DNA of 64,000 nucleotides from a bacterium (GTDB lineage Bacteria; Patescibacteriota; Gracilibacteria; Peribacterales; Peribacteraceae), in the NCBI GenBank assembly GCA_029558515.1, contig JAKQEM010000009.1, forward strand, positions 42,186-106,185, in the 5' to 3' direction. Shown in pieces: positions 7,869 through 17,908 of the stretch. The notes under the pieces are model-generated. The model did not search any database. It had not been told where the DNA came from and saw only the letters and a list, made by a program, of their open reading frames with translations. Position 1 is the stretch's first letter; the number at the start of each line of letters is the position of its first letter. The position numbers were made by a program, and so were the translations under genes.

Positions 7869-10279
7869 TGCTCACTCCCTTGCGCATCACCGGCACCAGA
7901 CAGCATACGGCCATGCGCTTGCGTCACATATTTTTTCGATGGCCCGCGTACTGCTTCTATGCCGCACTGGCAGCGGGAAGCGTCATACTAGGATGGAAAG
8001 CAATGAGTGTGCAGCCCGTGTGCATCGTTCTCATACTCCTCGGCATGTTCTTGCATGTGCTCAACATGTACCTGCGTGAAGAATTGGAAAATGACGCACT
8101 TCCTCTCCCCGAGCTGACAAATCCCGCCGCCATGTTTTCGATGGAAATGTTCAGACACTTCGGGCGGAAGACGAGTATTGGGGGGGCGGATCTTTTGGAG
8201 GCCGCCGTTTCCACTTCGCGCGGAAGATTCATCCTTGAGGAAATGGGTATCAATTGGGCTGAATTTCTATCTTCCTGCCTGAAGGAATCGAGCGAATCCA
8301 TAGATGTTGCACAATTTTTACAGTATGCAATCGAGCGTCTTCCGGAATGGGAAGAGACGCGTGTGGACGCGAATATCGTTCTGCTTCTCTACTGCGAGCA
8401 TGTGGCAAGCTGCAAAGCACTGATGCAAAGTGCGGATCTATCCGTAGAGGATCTGGAAGGAATCATATTTTGGGAACGATTTCATCACCGATTCCGCGCA
8501 TCGGAACCTGCCTGGACTCCCGAGGCCATCAGTCGAAACTCCGCCATGGGCCGATCGTGGGTCACGGGCTATACCGACGCGCTCGATCAACTGACATCGG
8601 AAGTAAACGCCACGAAGCATGTCTACGGCGAGGCAAGCATCATCGCACACCGTGACATCATCGATCAGGTGCTGCGCGTCTTGGCACGTGGAAAGCAGAA
8701 AAATGTTCTCCTGACGGGAGAAGTGGGAACAGGCAAACGAACGCTCATCGGCAACATTGCCATTGCGTTGCGCGCTCGCGAGCGTGCGATGCATCAAACG
8801 TACACAAGGGTCCTTCTGCTGCATACGGAAATGCTCCTATCGGGAGTAGGCAATCCGGATACGTTCCTCCTCAATGCGCTCGCGCGTGCAGAGTCCTCCG
8901 GCCACTTCATCTTGGCCATTCGTGATCTTTCACTTTTGCTTCGCACGGACAACTCAAATCTAAAAGCGATCGTCATGAAATGTCTGGAAGCAAAAAATAT
9001 CAGCGTCATCGGCATCGTCGACAGTCGTGACTACCACACACTCATCAAGAGCGACCCGATGCTGGACAGCCAATTCGAGCGAATTCCCGTCGAGGATACC
9101 GATGAAAACGAGACGATGGCCATTATGATGGCACGATATTTCACCGGAGAGAAAAGAGGCGGCATACGCATGACGTATCGCGCACTGCGCTCCATTGTGA
9201 GTCTTTCCAAACGCTACCTTGCGTCGAGCGGAGGATTCCCCGGGAAAGCCGTCGATGTTATGGATGACGCCATTGTACGGGCGCGAGAACAGAGGCACGC
9301 TTTCGTGACTGAGGAGCACATTCGCGACGTCATTTCCGCAAAAGGAAGAGTGAACGTGCAAAAAGTGTCAGGCGACGAACGTACGCGTCTCCTGCATTTG
9401 GCAGAAGCGATGCGGGAGAAGATCATTGATCAGGATCCCGCGGTGAAGGCGGTTGCAGGCGCACTGAAAAGAGCGAGGCTGGATCTGAGCGAGCGTAAGC
9501 GCCCCATCGGTACATTCCTGTTCCTGGGTCCCACGGGGGTCGGCAAAACACAGACGGCCAAAGTGCTGGCGGAAGAGTATTTCGGATCCGACGATGCGAT
9601 CATCCGATTGGATATGAACGAATTCAGCCACGCGGATTCCGTATTCGGGATAGTCGGTTCTTCGGAGAATGGTGAAGGATTTCTGGCTCAGAAAGTCCAT
9701 GACAAACCGTTCTCGCTCATTCTCCTCGATGAGATTGAGAAAGCGCACCCGCACGTGCTCAACCTGTTCCTCCAAATACTAGATGAAGGATTTCTGCATG
9801 ACAGCCGCGGCATGAAGACCGATTTTCGCAACACCATCATCATTGCGACATCCAATGCCGGAGCGCTCTTCATCCGCGATTACATGAAAGAGCATACGGT
9901 GGAGGACCGGGAACAATTGAAAACTCCGCTCCTCGATACCATCATGCGAGATAAGATTTTTTCACCGGAGTTTCTCAATCGTTTTGATGATGTCGTGATT
10001 TTTTATCCACTGACGCACGATGGTGCCAGGCGCGTGGCGGAATTGATGATCAGTGACATTGTGAGTGACGTTCTGAAGCGCAGAGGCATTACCGTTCGCA
10101 TAGAAGAGGACTTTGTGCACGCGCTGGTGGATCGAGGGTACAGCATGGAATTCGGCGCCCGTGAAATGCGCCGAACCATAACGGAAATGATAGAGGATTA
10201 CCTTGCGGAGTATTTGCTGCGCCACGACATCAAACGAGGCGAGGAGATTGTCATTCGCCACGAAGATATTTCGTACTGA
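7868..10279 (+). CDS. ClpA/ClpB-type double AAA+ ATPase with N-terminal TM helices
   Basis: Walker A LLTGEVGTGKRTLIG and FLFLGPTGVGKTQTAKVLAEEYFG; Walker B SLILLDEIEKAHPHVLNLFLQILDEG; C-terminal D2-small region. In-frame ATG at 7868 is preferred over the longer ORF start at 7517. Confidence 0.9.
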   Translation: MLTPLRITGTRQHTAMRLRHIFFRWPAYCFYAALAAGSVILGWKAMSVQPVCIVLILLGMFLHVLNMYLREELENDALPLPELTNPAAMFSMEMFRHFGRKTSIGGADLLEAAVSTSRGRFILEEMGINWAEFLSSCLKESSESIDVAQFLQYAIERLPEWEETRVDANIVLLLYCEHVASCKALMQSADLSVEDLEGIIFWERFHHRFRASEPAWTPEAISRNSAMGRSWVTGYTDALDQLTSEVNATKHVYGEASIIAHRDIIDQVLRVLARGKQKNVLLTGEVGTGKRTLIGNIAIALRARERAMHQTYTRVLLLHTEMLLSGVGNPDTFLLNALARAESSGHFILAIRDLSLLLRTDNSNLKAIVMKCLEAKNISVIGIVDSRDYHTLIKSDPMLDSQFERIPVEDTDENETMAIMMARYFTGEKRGGIRMTYRALRSIVSLSKRYLASSGGFPGKAVDVMDDAIVRAREQRHAFVTEEHIRDVISAKGRVNVQKVSGDERTRLLHLAEAMREKIIDQDPAVKAVAGALKRARLDLSERKRPIGTFLFLGPTGVGKTQTAKVLAEEYFGSDDAIIRLDMNEFSHADSVFGIVGSSENGEGFLAQKVHDKPFSLILLDEIEKAHPHVLNLFLQILDEGFLHDSRGMKTDFRNTIIIATSNAGALFIRDYMKEHTVEDREQLKTPLLDTIMRDKIFSPEFLNRFDDVVIFYPLTHDGARRVAELMISDIVSDVLKRRGITVRIEEDFVHALVDRGYSMEFGAREMRRTITEMIEDYLAEYLLRHDIKRGEEIVIRHEDISY

Positions 10280-10280
10280 A

Positions 10281-10304
10281 AAAGCCCCGACGCCGGGGCC
10301 TTCT
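10281..10304 (+). terminator. Rho-independent-like terminator after the AAA+ gene
   Basis: GCCCCG-ACGC-CGGGGC hairpin followed by CTTCTT, immediately after the stop codon. Confidence 0.6.
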
Positions 10305-10323
10305 TCAGATTTGCACTGCGTGA

Positions 10324-11952
10324 TCAGAAATCTCCTCCCATCCCACCCGGCATTGCGGGTGTCTCCTCTTTCTTCGGAATATCGGTGATCGCGACTTCCA
10401 GAGTGAGGAACATCGCGGCGACCGACGTCGCGTTTTCCAGTGCGGCGCGTGTGACTTTCTTTGGATCGATGACCATGTCCGTCACCAGATCTCCGTAGAC
10501 GCCGGTCAGTGCGTTGTATCCGAAATTATCCTTGCCATCCTTCACTTTGGAAACGACGACCTCGCCGGAAACACCCGCGTTCTCCGCAATATTGCGTGCG
10601 GGAGCAGAAAGAGCGTTCATGACGATTTCAATGCCGATCTTCTCGTCCACGTCCTGCGTCTCCTTGTGCAGCTTCTCCAAGGATGACAGTGCGCGAATGA
10701 ATGCGGTGCCTCCTCCGGGGACAATGCCTTCCTCAGCCGCAGCGCGCGTGGCGGAAAGGGCGTCTTCCACGCGGTGCTGCTTTTCCTTCTGCTCAACTTC
10801 CGTGGCAGCTCCCACCTTGATGACGGCGACTCCTCCCGTGAGCTTTGCAAGTCGTTCCTGCAGTTTCTCACGATCGAAATCGGACTTGGTGTGTTCCATC
10901 TGGCCCTTGATCTCGTTGATGCGCGCCTCGATGTCCTTCTTGTCTCCGTCGCCGCCAACGATGAGCGTATTCTCCTTGGTAACGACGACCCTGCGCGACG
11001 TACCAAGATCTGCCAACGTGACATTCTCCAATTTGAGTCCCACTTCCTCACTGATGACGCGGCCGCCCGTGAGCGCAGCGATATCCTTGAGTATTTCCTT
11101 GCGGCGGTCGCCGAATGCAGGGGCCTTCACTGCGAGCGCGCTGAAGGTGCCGCGCAATTTGTTCACGACGAGCGTGGCAAGCGCCTCGCCTTCGATATTT
11201 TCCGCAATGATGACGATCTCCTTCTTGCCGCGCTGTGCGACCGCCTCCAGTACGGGAAGCAACTCTTGAATGGAACTGATTTTCTTGTCCGTGATGAGGA
11301 TGAACGGTTTTTCGTATACGGCTTCCATACGCGTGGTATCCGTGACGAAGTACGCGGAGATGTAGCCGTTGTCAAATTGCATGCCTTCCACGTATTCCTT
11401 CTCCATGCCGAGCGTTTGACCAGCCTCCACGGTGACGACGCCGTCCTTGCCCACCTCGTCGATGACATCGGCAATAATTTCTCCGATATCGCCGTCCTGA
11501 GCGGAAATGGTCGCAACCGCAGCATACTGATCCTTCTTTGTCACATCCTTCTTGATCTTCTCCAGGAAGACGGATACGTCCGTCACCGCCTTCTCCATTC
11601 CTCGCTTGATCAGAATGGGATTGCTGCCGGAACTTAAGTGCTTCATGCCTTCCTCCATCATCGCGTGCGCGAGAACGGTCGCCGTCGTGGTACCGTCGCC
11701 CGCGGCATCGTTGGTCTTGGTCGCCGCTTCCTTGACGAGTTGTGCGCCAAGATTTTCAAACGGATCATCCAGCTCGACTTCTTTCGCGACGGATACGCCG
11801 TCCTTGGTGACCATGGGGGCACCGAACTTTCGCTCGACGACAACGTTGCGACCCTTGGGGCCCATGGTGGCTCGGACGGCTTCCGCTAACTTGGATACTC
11901 CTTTAAAAACAATTTGACGGGCGTTTTCGCCGAAGATGAGTTGCTTTGCCAT
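10324..11952 (-). CDS. groEL: 60 kDa chaperonin GroEL
   Basis: [46 protein letters not shown]...[14 protein letters not shown]...; C-term PGGMGGDF. Confidence 0.99.
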   Translation of the reverse strand: MAKQLIFGENARQIVFKGVSKLAEAVRATMGPKGRNVVVERKFGAPMVTKDGVSVAKEVELDDPFENLGAQLVKEAATKTNDAAGDGTTTATVLAHAMMEEGMKHLSSGSNPILIKRGMEKAVTDVSVFLEKIKKDVTKKDQYAAVATISAQDGDIGEIIADVIDEVGKDGVVTVEAGQTLGMEKEYVEGMQFDNGYISAYFVTDTTRMEAVYEKPFILITDKKISSIQELLPVLEAVAQRGKKEIVIIAENIEGEALATLVVNKLRGTFSALAVKAPAFGDRRKEILKDIAALTGGRVISEEVGLKLENVTLADLGTSRRVVVTKENTLIVGGDGDKKDIEARINEIKGQMEHTKSDFDREKLQERLAKLTGGVAVIKVGAATEVEQKEKQHRVEDALSATRAAAEEGIVPGGGTAFIRALSSLEKLHKETQDVDEKIGIEIVMNALSAPARNIAENAGVSGEVVVSKVKDGKDNFGYNALTGVYGDLVTDMVIDPKKVTRAALENATSVAAMFLTLEVAITDIPKKEETPAMPGGMGGDF

Positions 11953-12012
11953 AGAGAGGAATGAGGGAAAGAATAGGGGCGGGTCTTCGACCCATGAATA
12001 AAAACATCAATG

Positions 12013-12351
12013 CTATTTGACGATGCCGAGCACGGATTCCAGATGCAGAATCTTCACTTCGACGTCCTTGCCGTCCTTCGTCTTCAGCTTCACTTCATCA
12101 CCTGCGTACTTACCGAACAGCACCTTGTCACCGACCTTCAGGTGCTTGCCAGGATCGTCTCCGTCCTTGCCGATGCCGCCCTTACCAAGGGCGATAATGA
12201 TGCCTTCCTGAGGCTTCTCACCTTTGGCGGTATCGGGAATGACGATGCCGGATGCGGTGACTTGCTCGGCCTCCAGAGGGAGCACCACGACGCGGTCACC
12301 GAGCGGCTGTATGACGACTGAGAGAGAAGGAACATGTGCAGCGGTTGCCAT
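12013..12351 (-). CDS. groES: 10 kDa co-chaperonin GroES
   Basis: IQPLGDRVVVLPLEAEQVTASGIVIPDTAKGEKPQEGIIIALGKG...VGDKVLFGKYAGDEVK; start at MATAAHVPS. Confidence 0.96.
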   Translation of the reverse strand: MATAAHVPSLSVVIQPLGDRVVVLPLEAEQVTASGIVIPDTAKGEKPQEGIIIALGKGGIGKDGDDPGKHLKVGDKVLFGKYAGDEVKLKTKDGKDVEVKILHLESVLGIVK

Positions 12352-12391
12352 AAGGGAAACGGGGAAAGAAATGAAGGAGTAAATGCTGATG

Positions 12392-12418
12392 TTAGCAGTC
12401 GGTATTCTAGAGTGATAA
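12392..12418 (-). promoter_or_regulatory. CIRCE-like HrcA operator overlapping the groES promoter
   Basis: Minus strand TTATCACTC-N9-GACTGCTAA (consensus TTAGCACTC-N9-GAGTGCTAA), 41 nt upstream of the groES ATG. TTGACT-N16-TAGAAT promoter with TAGAAT inside the CIRCE spacer. Confidence 0.85.
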
Positions 12419-12584
12419 TTTTTTGAGTCAAGCGACAGAAATGCAAATGATATGTGGAGAGAGTACGCTGCTCTGTATCTGGAACCTCCTCCATGGCAGT
12501 AGAAGAACACTACAACCTTGAAGCCGTGTGACAATAGGTACACGCATCACGACGGGTGAGCCCATGACAGTCATACGAGTCGAA

Positions 12585-12671
12585 TGGTGCCGACGGAGAG
12601 ACTTGAACTCTCACAAGATTGCTCTTACACGCTCCTGAAGCGTGCGCGTCTACCAATTCCGCCACGTCGGC
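12585..12671 (-). tRNA. tRNA-Leu (anticodon CAG), CCA encoded
   Basis: Reverse strand GCCGACGTGGCGGAATTGGTAGACGCGCACGCTTCAGGAGCGTG...GAGTTCAAGTCTCTCCGTCGGCACCA. Confidence 0.93.
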
Positions 12672-12755
12672 ACGAGGCGGGAGAATGATAGCAAAGCAAC
12701 GCTCATTGTCACGTCCTCTACCTTTCCGTCCGTTCGCTGCCTATACTGCACTCCA

Positions 12756-14750
12756 ATGGAAAAGCGCTGGATACAATTTGGCGAATGGAGTGTGCTGCTT
12801 CTCTTGGTCCTGTCCGTTCTCTGGAAGGGGGGAAAGGGATTGGAAACGTTGTGGCTGGTCGCAATGGTCTCATTTCTGCTGACCCTCCTCACCTGGAGAA
12901 TGCCGTTTGTACGCAGGCAAATGGTCCAGCAGGGACTTTCCGCGAGTATGTGGCTGACCGGCATACTGCTCATCCTCTGGACATGTCTCAGCTTCGTGAC
13001 ATCACAAACACGCAATTACGGATTGGATGAAGTCATGCGAACCGCGTCTCTGCTCCTTCTGTTCCTGTGGGTGGTGCGCTTGAAAAAAACCGGAGACTTC
13101 ACGGTGCTTCTCCGATACTTCGTTCCGGTCATGGCCGGCCTTGCGGTGCTCTCATCGTGTATCGGAATGTTCGTGTACACTCTGCAGCCGGTCAATCGAT
13201 TTGTCGGAACGTTCTTTGACCCGCGGTTCCATACGGACTACTGGCCCAATGCCTGGGCGCAGTTTCTGCTGCTTACATGGCCATTGGTTTTGCTGATTGC
13301 ACTTGACGTTGTCAAGCACAGGTACCGTCTGATGCTCGTACTCTCCGCTTTGTCACTGATAGTTTCCGCGCTGCTGCTCAGTTACTCGCGGGGAGCGCTG
13401 ATCGCTTGTATCGGACAAATAGTATTCCTTGCCGGTCTGCTCATACTTAAAACAGTTCGGGGGAAAGAATGGGGCAGGGGACTCTCACGCAACATGCGAT
13501 CCATCGGACTGTCGCTCTTTTTTGTTTTTGCGCTTTCGGGCATCTTCTTTGTGGCGATCAATGCCATCCGCTCCGTGCAATTTGACGTCCAATCGGTCGC
13601 GGAGAAAGCGACATTTACCGCCGCCGAGGGGCGTTCGTCCGTCAGCGAACGATCACAGTTTTGGAATCAGGCACTCTCGTTGAGTGCAATGCGTCCGTTG
13701 CTGGGATGGGGACCTTACAGTTTTCGATTCGTCCAGACGGGATCCATGTACGATGTCCTCGCAACATCGGATCATCCCCATAACGTGCTGCTCAAGTACT
13801 CCATGGAACGTGGGATATTCGCCTCGCTGCTTCTCCTGCTCCTAAGCGGTTTCATTGCGCATGCCGGCATCATGCTTTACGTACGTCGATGGAAAAACTC
13901 GACCGCTCTCTTCCTCACCTCTCTGGCAGGGGTTGCCGCCCATAACATGATTGATTTTAACCTGCAGTTTTTGGGTATCGCACTGCCCGTCGTTGTCATT
14001 GCAGGATTACTCTATGAGTGTCCTGACACTGTCAGTATGCAAACGCGCTACATCACGGGAGTTCTTTATGTACGGAGGGCATTGATGCACACAGAAACAC
14101 TTCTCAGCATCCTCTTGCTCATTGTCCTGCTCTGGGAAGGATCACAGTTGGGGATTTCCTCACTGGGTCGGCATGCGGAAGCAGCAGGCCGTTCACAGGA
14201 GGCGCTGCACTGGTACCGCAAGGCTGAACATACGCTTTTTAGCAGAGATATGTACCTCAGCATGGCACGATTACTCATCGATATGCGCGCTTACGGGCAG
14301 GCGCAGGGTGCACTCAGAACGTACGGATCGCTCAATGGCGAAGATGCACGTGCCTGGAAGCTGCAGGGTGAACTTGCGCTGCGCATGGGACAGGGGGCAA
14401 AAGCAGTCACGTCACTGGCGCAAGCATATGAACGGGGAAGATTTACGAATGCCTCCATTTTGCGTCTGTACGTCGTTTCTCTGATGCAAAGACAGGATGA
14501 CGCCACTCTGGAAAGCAGACAGGCGGATTTTGAGGATACGTTTCTCCGTTTTGCCGAAGCGATAGAGGAAAACGCTCATTATATTGCATTGTCACGAAAT
14601 CCCGAGGAATTACTGTCGCTCTCACAACTTCTTATATCCGCATATCCGCAAAGCGCCGTTCCATTTGCCGCCATTGCGGGGAACGCACTGGATCACGCCC
14701 GAGAGGAACGCATGAAGTACGCAAGCAGGCCTCCGGGCATCCTGTGGTAA
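12756..14750 (+). CDS. O-antigen ligase/polymerase-like multi-TM protein with C-terminal TPR-like region
   Basis: About 12 TM segments, SYSRGALIACIGQ and GWGPYSFRFVQTGSMYDVLATSDHPHNVLLKYSMERG typical of Wzy/WaaL families, followed by helical repeats. Confidence 0.8.
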   Translation: MEKRWIQFGEWSVLLLLVLSVLWKGGKGLETLWLVAMVSFLLTLLTWRMPFVRRQMVQQGLSASMWLTGILLILWTCLSFVTSQTRNYGLDEVMRTASLLLLFLWVVRLKKTGDFTVLLRYFVPVMAGLAVLSSCIGMFVYTLQPVNRFVGTFFDPRFHTDYWPNAWAQFLLLTWPLVLLIALDVVKHRYRLMLVLSALSLIVSALLLSYSRGALIACIGQIVFLAGLLILKTVRGKEWGRGLSRNMRSIGLSLFFVFALSGIFFVAINAIRSVQFDVQSVAEKATFTAAEGRSSVSERSQFWNQALSLSAMRPLLGWGPYSFRFVQTGSMYDVLATSDHPHNVLLKYSMERGIFASLLLLLLSGFIAHAGIMLYVRRWKNSTALFLTSLAGVAAHNMIDFNLQFLGIALPVVVIAGLLYECPDTVSMQTRYITGVLYVRRALMHTETLLSILLLIVLLWEGSQLGISSLGRHAEAAGRSQEALHWYRKAEHTLFSRDMYLSMARLLIDMRAYGQAQGALRTYGSLNGEDARAWKLQGELALRMGQGAKAVTSLAQAYERGRFTNASILRLYVVSLMQRQDDATLESRQADFEDTFLRFAEAIEENAHYIALSRNPEELLSLSQLLISAYPQSAVPFAAIAGNALDHAREERMKYASRPPGILW

Positions 14751-14783
14751 CGCAGATACACTCCAATCACCTCATGCGTGCGG

Positions 14784-15037
14784 AAACCTTCAAAATGAAG
14801 GTTTGAAAGCTCGGCCGTCTCTCTGGGAGCCCCGAAGGGCGAGACGGTTGCGATGATGACCCGGGGGGTCAAGCGGTGGCTCAGCTCCATCCGACGTTCG
14901 CTTACCGAAGTGTCGGAATGCTCATCACCATACTCAACGAGAGGAAGATGATGAACGCGACGTGCATCAGCACGATCGGGAGTGAAGCCTTCTGGAGTTC
15001 TTGCTTCACGTCTTTCATAGTAGGTCCGATAACGGAC
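14784..15037 (-). ncRNA. Candidate structured RNA / structured mRNA region (five hairpins)
   Basis: Arms: 14784-14804 AAACCTTCA/TGAAGGTTT; 14815-14847 CCGTCTC[GCCC..GGGC]GAGACGG; 14858-14870 GACCC/GGGTC; 14891-14916 CCGAC..GTCGG; 15024-15037 GTCCG/CGGAC. On the minus strand the inner loop is C(TTCG)G. Confidence 0.4.
14902..15018 (-). CDS. 38-aa putative single-TM small protein
   Basis: MKDVKQELQKASLPIVLMHVAFIIFLSLSMVMSIPTLR*, read by hand from the reverse strand; hydrophobic core. Confidence 0.45.
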   Translation of the reverse strand: MKDVKQELQKASLPIVLMHVAFIIFLSLSMVMSIPTLR

Positions 15038-15337
15038 GCACGGGAGTGTACGAATATGTCCTTTGTTGTCCAGCACTCATTGACGCCATTTGTTGATCAG
15101 TGTGATTAATGTAAAGTATGGAGAAATAGTGCTATTTCCCCTTTATATTGGTGAATAAGCAGAAATTATACCAAAATATCTGTATAAATTTTGTATACGT
15201 ATTATGTGAATTCACGTGCTATAAGGGCATTGATTCACAAGTGAAATATGTCGTAACGTTTTTTCAACGCTTACTTGGCCGCAAGCACAGATCTCTCTGG
15301 CTATCGTAGACGGGCATGCTACCATGCGCTGCGAAGT

Positions 15338-15414
15338 CGGGATGTAGCTCAGTTGGCTAGAGCGCGTCGTTCGGGACGACGAGGCCGCTGGTTCAAGTCC
15401 AGTCATCCCGACCA
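15338..15414 (+). tRNA. tRNA-Pro (anticodon CGG), CCA encoded
   Basis: CGGGATG...CATCCCG acceptor, anticodon stem-loop CGTCG-TTCGGGA-CGACG, GGTTCAAGTCC T-arm, ACCA. Confidence 0.94.
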
Positions 15415-15547
15415 TCTGGTTTTGCGCTTGAGATCGTCATGATGGACACGAGCAATACAAAGCTCACTGTGAGGCAGAGATGAACATATTTTGCAGCACG
15501 TGCAGGTCATGTGTCATCTCCTTGCGTCTCAATCGTCAAGGAAAAGT

Positions 15548-16192
15548 ATGCAGTTCATTTCTGTCATCATTTTGGTTGCGCTTCTCCTTCTTCAGAACCG
15601 AACTCTCGAAGGCAGCGCAGTGACTACGCAGCAATGGTCATCGGTACGCAGCATACTGCCCAGGACATCAACCGGAACCGCGACAAATCTGCATTGGCCG
15701 CTTCCGTACGCATATAATCGGCCCACGCCGCTTCATTTCGGACTCTTCGTCACGCCCGACCCAAAGCAAAACCCCATTGATCCGCCTGAACGCTTCATAG
15801 GATTTCATGCCGCGACGGATTTTGAAATTGTATCCGGTGAAGAAAATGCGGATGTCCCGGTGTATGCCATATGCAAGGGGCCGGTGGTCTACAGCGGGTT
15901 TGCAAAAGGATACGGCGGGTTGCTTGTGCAGCAGTGCACTCTACGAAATGAGGAGGTGACCGTGCTGTATGGTCATCTCGCTCTCGATGCGTTGCCGGCA
16001 CCGGGAACGGCGCTTCGTCCCGGCCAACAGCTATCGATACTCGCTGCTTCGCGTAGCCATGATGCGGACGGCAATCGTAAGCATTTGCATTTGGGCATTC
16101 ATCGCGGTCCGCAACTGGATGTGCGAGGCTACGTGCAGAGGGAGCAGGAACTGCAACACTATATTGATCCGCAAAAGATTTTGCCGTACTAA
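15548..16192 (+). CDS. M23-like (LytM) peptidoglycan metallopeptidase domain protein
   Basis: N-terminal signal/TM; GFHAATDFEI, VYAICKGPVVYSGFAKGYGGLLVQQC, VTVLYGHLAL, KHLHLGIHRG. Confidence 0.75.
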   Translation: MQFISVIILVALLLLQNRTLEGSAVTTQQWSSVRSILPRTSTGTATNLHWPLPYAYNRPTPLHFGLFVTPDPKQNPIDPPERFIGFHAATDFEIVSGEENADVPVYAICKGPVVYSGFAKGYGGLLVQQCTLRNEEVTVLYGHLALDALPAPGTALRPGQQLSILAASRSHDADGNRKHLHLGIHRGPQLDVRGYVQREQELQHYIDPQKILPY

Positions 16193-16332
16193 AAAAAAGA
16201 ATCAACGAAGCCGGCGCAGTATGCAAAATCCATCTTCTCTTTGTTCCCCCACAAACGTTTCTCAGAGGAGAAACTGGCATTCATTTCACACAAGGAGTAG
16301 TGTGGCCAATGCTCAATTCACCACCCAACCCT

Positions 16333-16914
16333 ATGAAAGACTTCCGTTCCATCCGGACACTTGCCATCATCGGCATCGTCATCGTGCTCGCACTCTGGAT
16401 ATTCTCCGCCTACAACAATTTGATCACCGCCGATGAGAACATGGAGAACGCATGGCGACAGGTGGAAACGCAGTACCAGCGCCGCATCGACTTGATCCCC
16501 AACCTTGTGAGCACCGTGCGCGGGGAAGCAAATTTTGAGCAGGAAACGCTCGTCGCGGTCACCGACGCGCGCACCCAATGGCTCAATGCGAGTTCCGGCG
16601 ATAACCGCGACGGACAAATCGCATCCGCAGAGCAGTTGGATTCCGCTCTTTCCAGACTCCTCGTCACAGTGGAGGCGTATCCGCAGCTTCGCGCCACCCA
16701 AGCTTTTCAAGACTTGATGACGGAGATCGCGGGAACGGAAAACCGTGTTGCCGTCGCACGTCGTGACTATAACGAGGAGGTGCGAACATATAACCTCATT
16801 GTCCGACGATTCCCGGGTAACATCTTTGCCGGAATCTTCGGCTTTACATCAGAGTCGGGATTCCAGAGCGAACCGGGTGCGGAGGAAGCGCCTGAGGTCA
16901 ATTTCGACAGCTGA
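16333..16914 (+). CDS. LemA family protein
   Basis: N-terminal TM then ADENMENAWRQVETQYQRRIDLIPNLVSTVRGEANFEQETLVAVTDARTQW and ENRVAVARRDYNEEVRTYNLIVRRFPGNIFAGIFGF. Confidence 0.95.
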   Translation: MKDFRSIRTLAIIGIVIVLALWIFSAYNNLITADENMENAWRQVETQYQRRIDLIPNLVSTVRGEANFEQETLVAVTDARTQWLNASSGDNRDGQIASAEQLDSALSRLLVTVEAYPQLRATQAFQDLMTEIAGTENRVAVARRDYNEEVRTYNLIVRRFPGNIFAGIFGFTSESGFQSEPGAEEAPEVNFDS

Positions 16915-17777
16915 TGTGCCGGCGCATTTCGTTGACGGCGATTCTCATCGCAATGGCAATGCAGCCATACGTTGCGGTCGCTGTGTTTGAGCCGCCGGCG
17001 AATGACGCGTACATCACCGTCGCAGAAGGTGTCCCGTCCACCGTTCTCAGCCCCGAGGAGGAGGAAGCACTGGAGCAGTCACTCCGGGAATATGATAAAC
17101 AGACATCCAACCAGATCGCCGTTCTCATCGTATCCACGCTTGCGGGAGAACCGATTGAAGACGCGGCCGTCGAAACGGGCAGACGCTGGGGAGTGGGCAC
17201 GGCGGAGCATGAGAACGGTATTGTGCTGCTCATCGCCTACGAGGACCGGGAAATGTTTCTCGCCACAGGGTATGGATTGGAAGGTGCGATACCCGATATT
17301 GTTGCGAAGGGAATCATCGATCGTGATCTCACGCCGCACTTTCGCGATGGCAAGTATGCAGAAGGCATCACTGCAGCCATTGAATCGCTCCAGAAGCACA
17401 TCGGCGGTGAGTACACGACGGAACGTTACGCTTCGTCATCAGATACCCCGCCTTTCGCATGGTTGCTCTTCCTGGCATTTCTTGCGCTTGATACTCTGGG
17501 CGCCTTCCTGGCACGATCGAAATCCTGGTGGTTGGGTGGCGTACTGGGCGGCGTATTCGGCTTCATTCTCGTCGCACTCTTCCGCTGGTGGCTGAGCATT
17601 CCACTGCTTGTGATGTTCGGACTCCTCCTTGATTACATCGTCTCACGCACAGGCTACCGCGGCGGTCGATGGCGCGGCGGGGGATGGGGAGGACCCGGAC
17701 GAGGAAGCGGCGGCGGAGGATTTGGAGGGTTTGGCGGCGGATCGTTCGGAGGAGGAGGCGCACGGGGGAAATGGTAG
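16914..17777 (+). CDS. TPM domain (YgcG-like) membrane protein with Gly-rich tail
   Basis: LSPEEEEALEQSLREYDKQTSNQIAVLIVSTLAGEPIEDAAVETGRRWGVGTAEHENGIVLLIAYEDREMFLATGYGLEGAIPD; C-term GGGGFGGFGGGSFGGGGARGKW; TGATG overlap with lemA-like gene. Confidence 0.93.
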   Translation: MCRRISLTAILIAMAMQPYVAVAVFEPPANDAYITVAEGVPSTVLSPEEEEALEQSLREYDKQTSNQIAVLIVSTLAGEPIEDAAVETGRRWGVGTAEHENGIVLLIAYEDREMFLATGYGLEGAIPDIVAKGIIDRDLTPHFRDGKYAEGITAAIESLQKHIGGEYTTERYASSSDTPPFAWLLFLAFLALDTLGAFLARSKSWWLGGVLGGVFGFILVALFRWWLSIPLLVMFGLLLDYIVSRTGYRGGRWRGGGWGGPGRGSGGGGFGGFGGGSFGGGGARGKW

Positions 17778-17908
17778 GAGTGGGATAACTACATTTGAAT
17801 GAATATACTGAATATGTGCTGTTTCCATCGAAACTTCAAAGAAGCAAGTGCGCTGACTGGCGCCAGGACGACCGATCGTGCACACTATTTTCCACAATTC
17901 CCTCAGTC

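Noticed and set aside
10774-11637. 287-aa plus ORF opposite groEL
   Set aside because: Shadow ORF of a certain groEL gene; similar shadows occur opposite prfA, dnaK, truB, recA and glmS.
15212-15415. 67-aa minus ORF (MVGMTGLEPAASSSRTTRSSQLSYIPT...)
   Set aside because: It is the antisense of tRNA-Pro and flank; this peptide pattern is a classic artefact of translating tRNA genes.
17640-17777. GGCGGA-type short repeats as a possible repeat array
   Set aside because: They encode the Gly-rich tail common in TPM/YgcG proteins.
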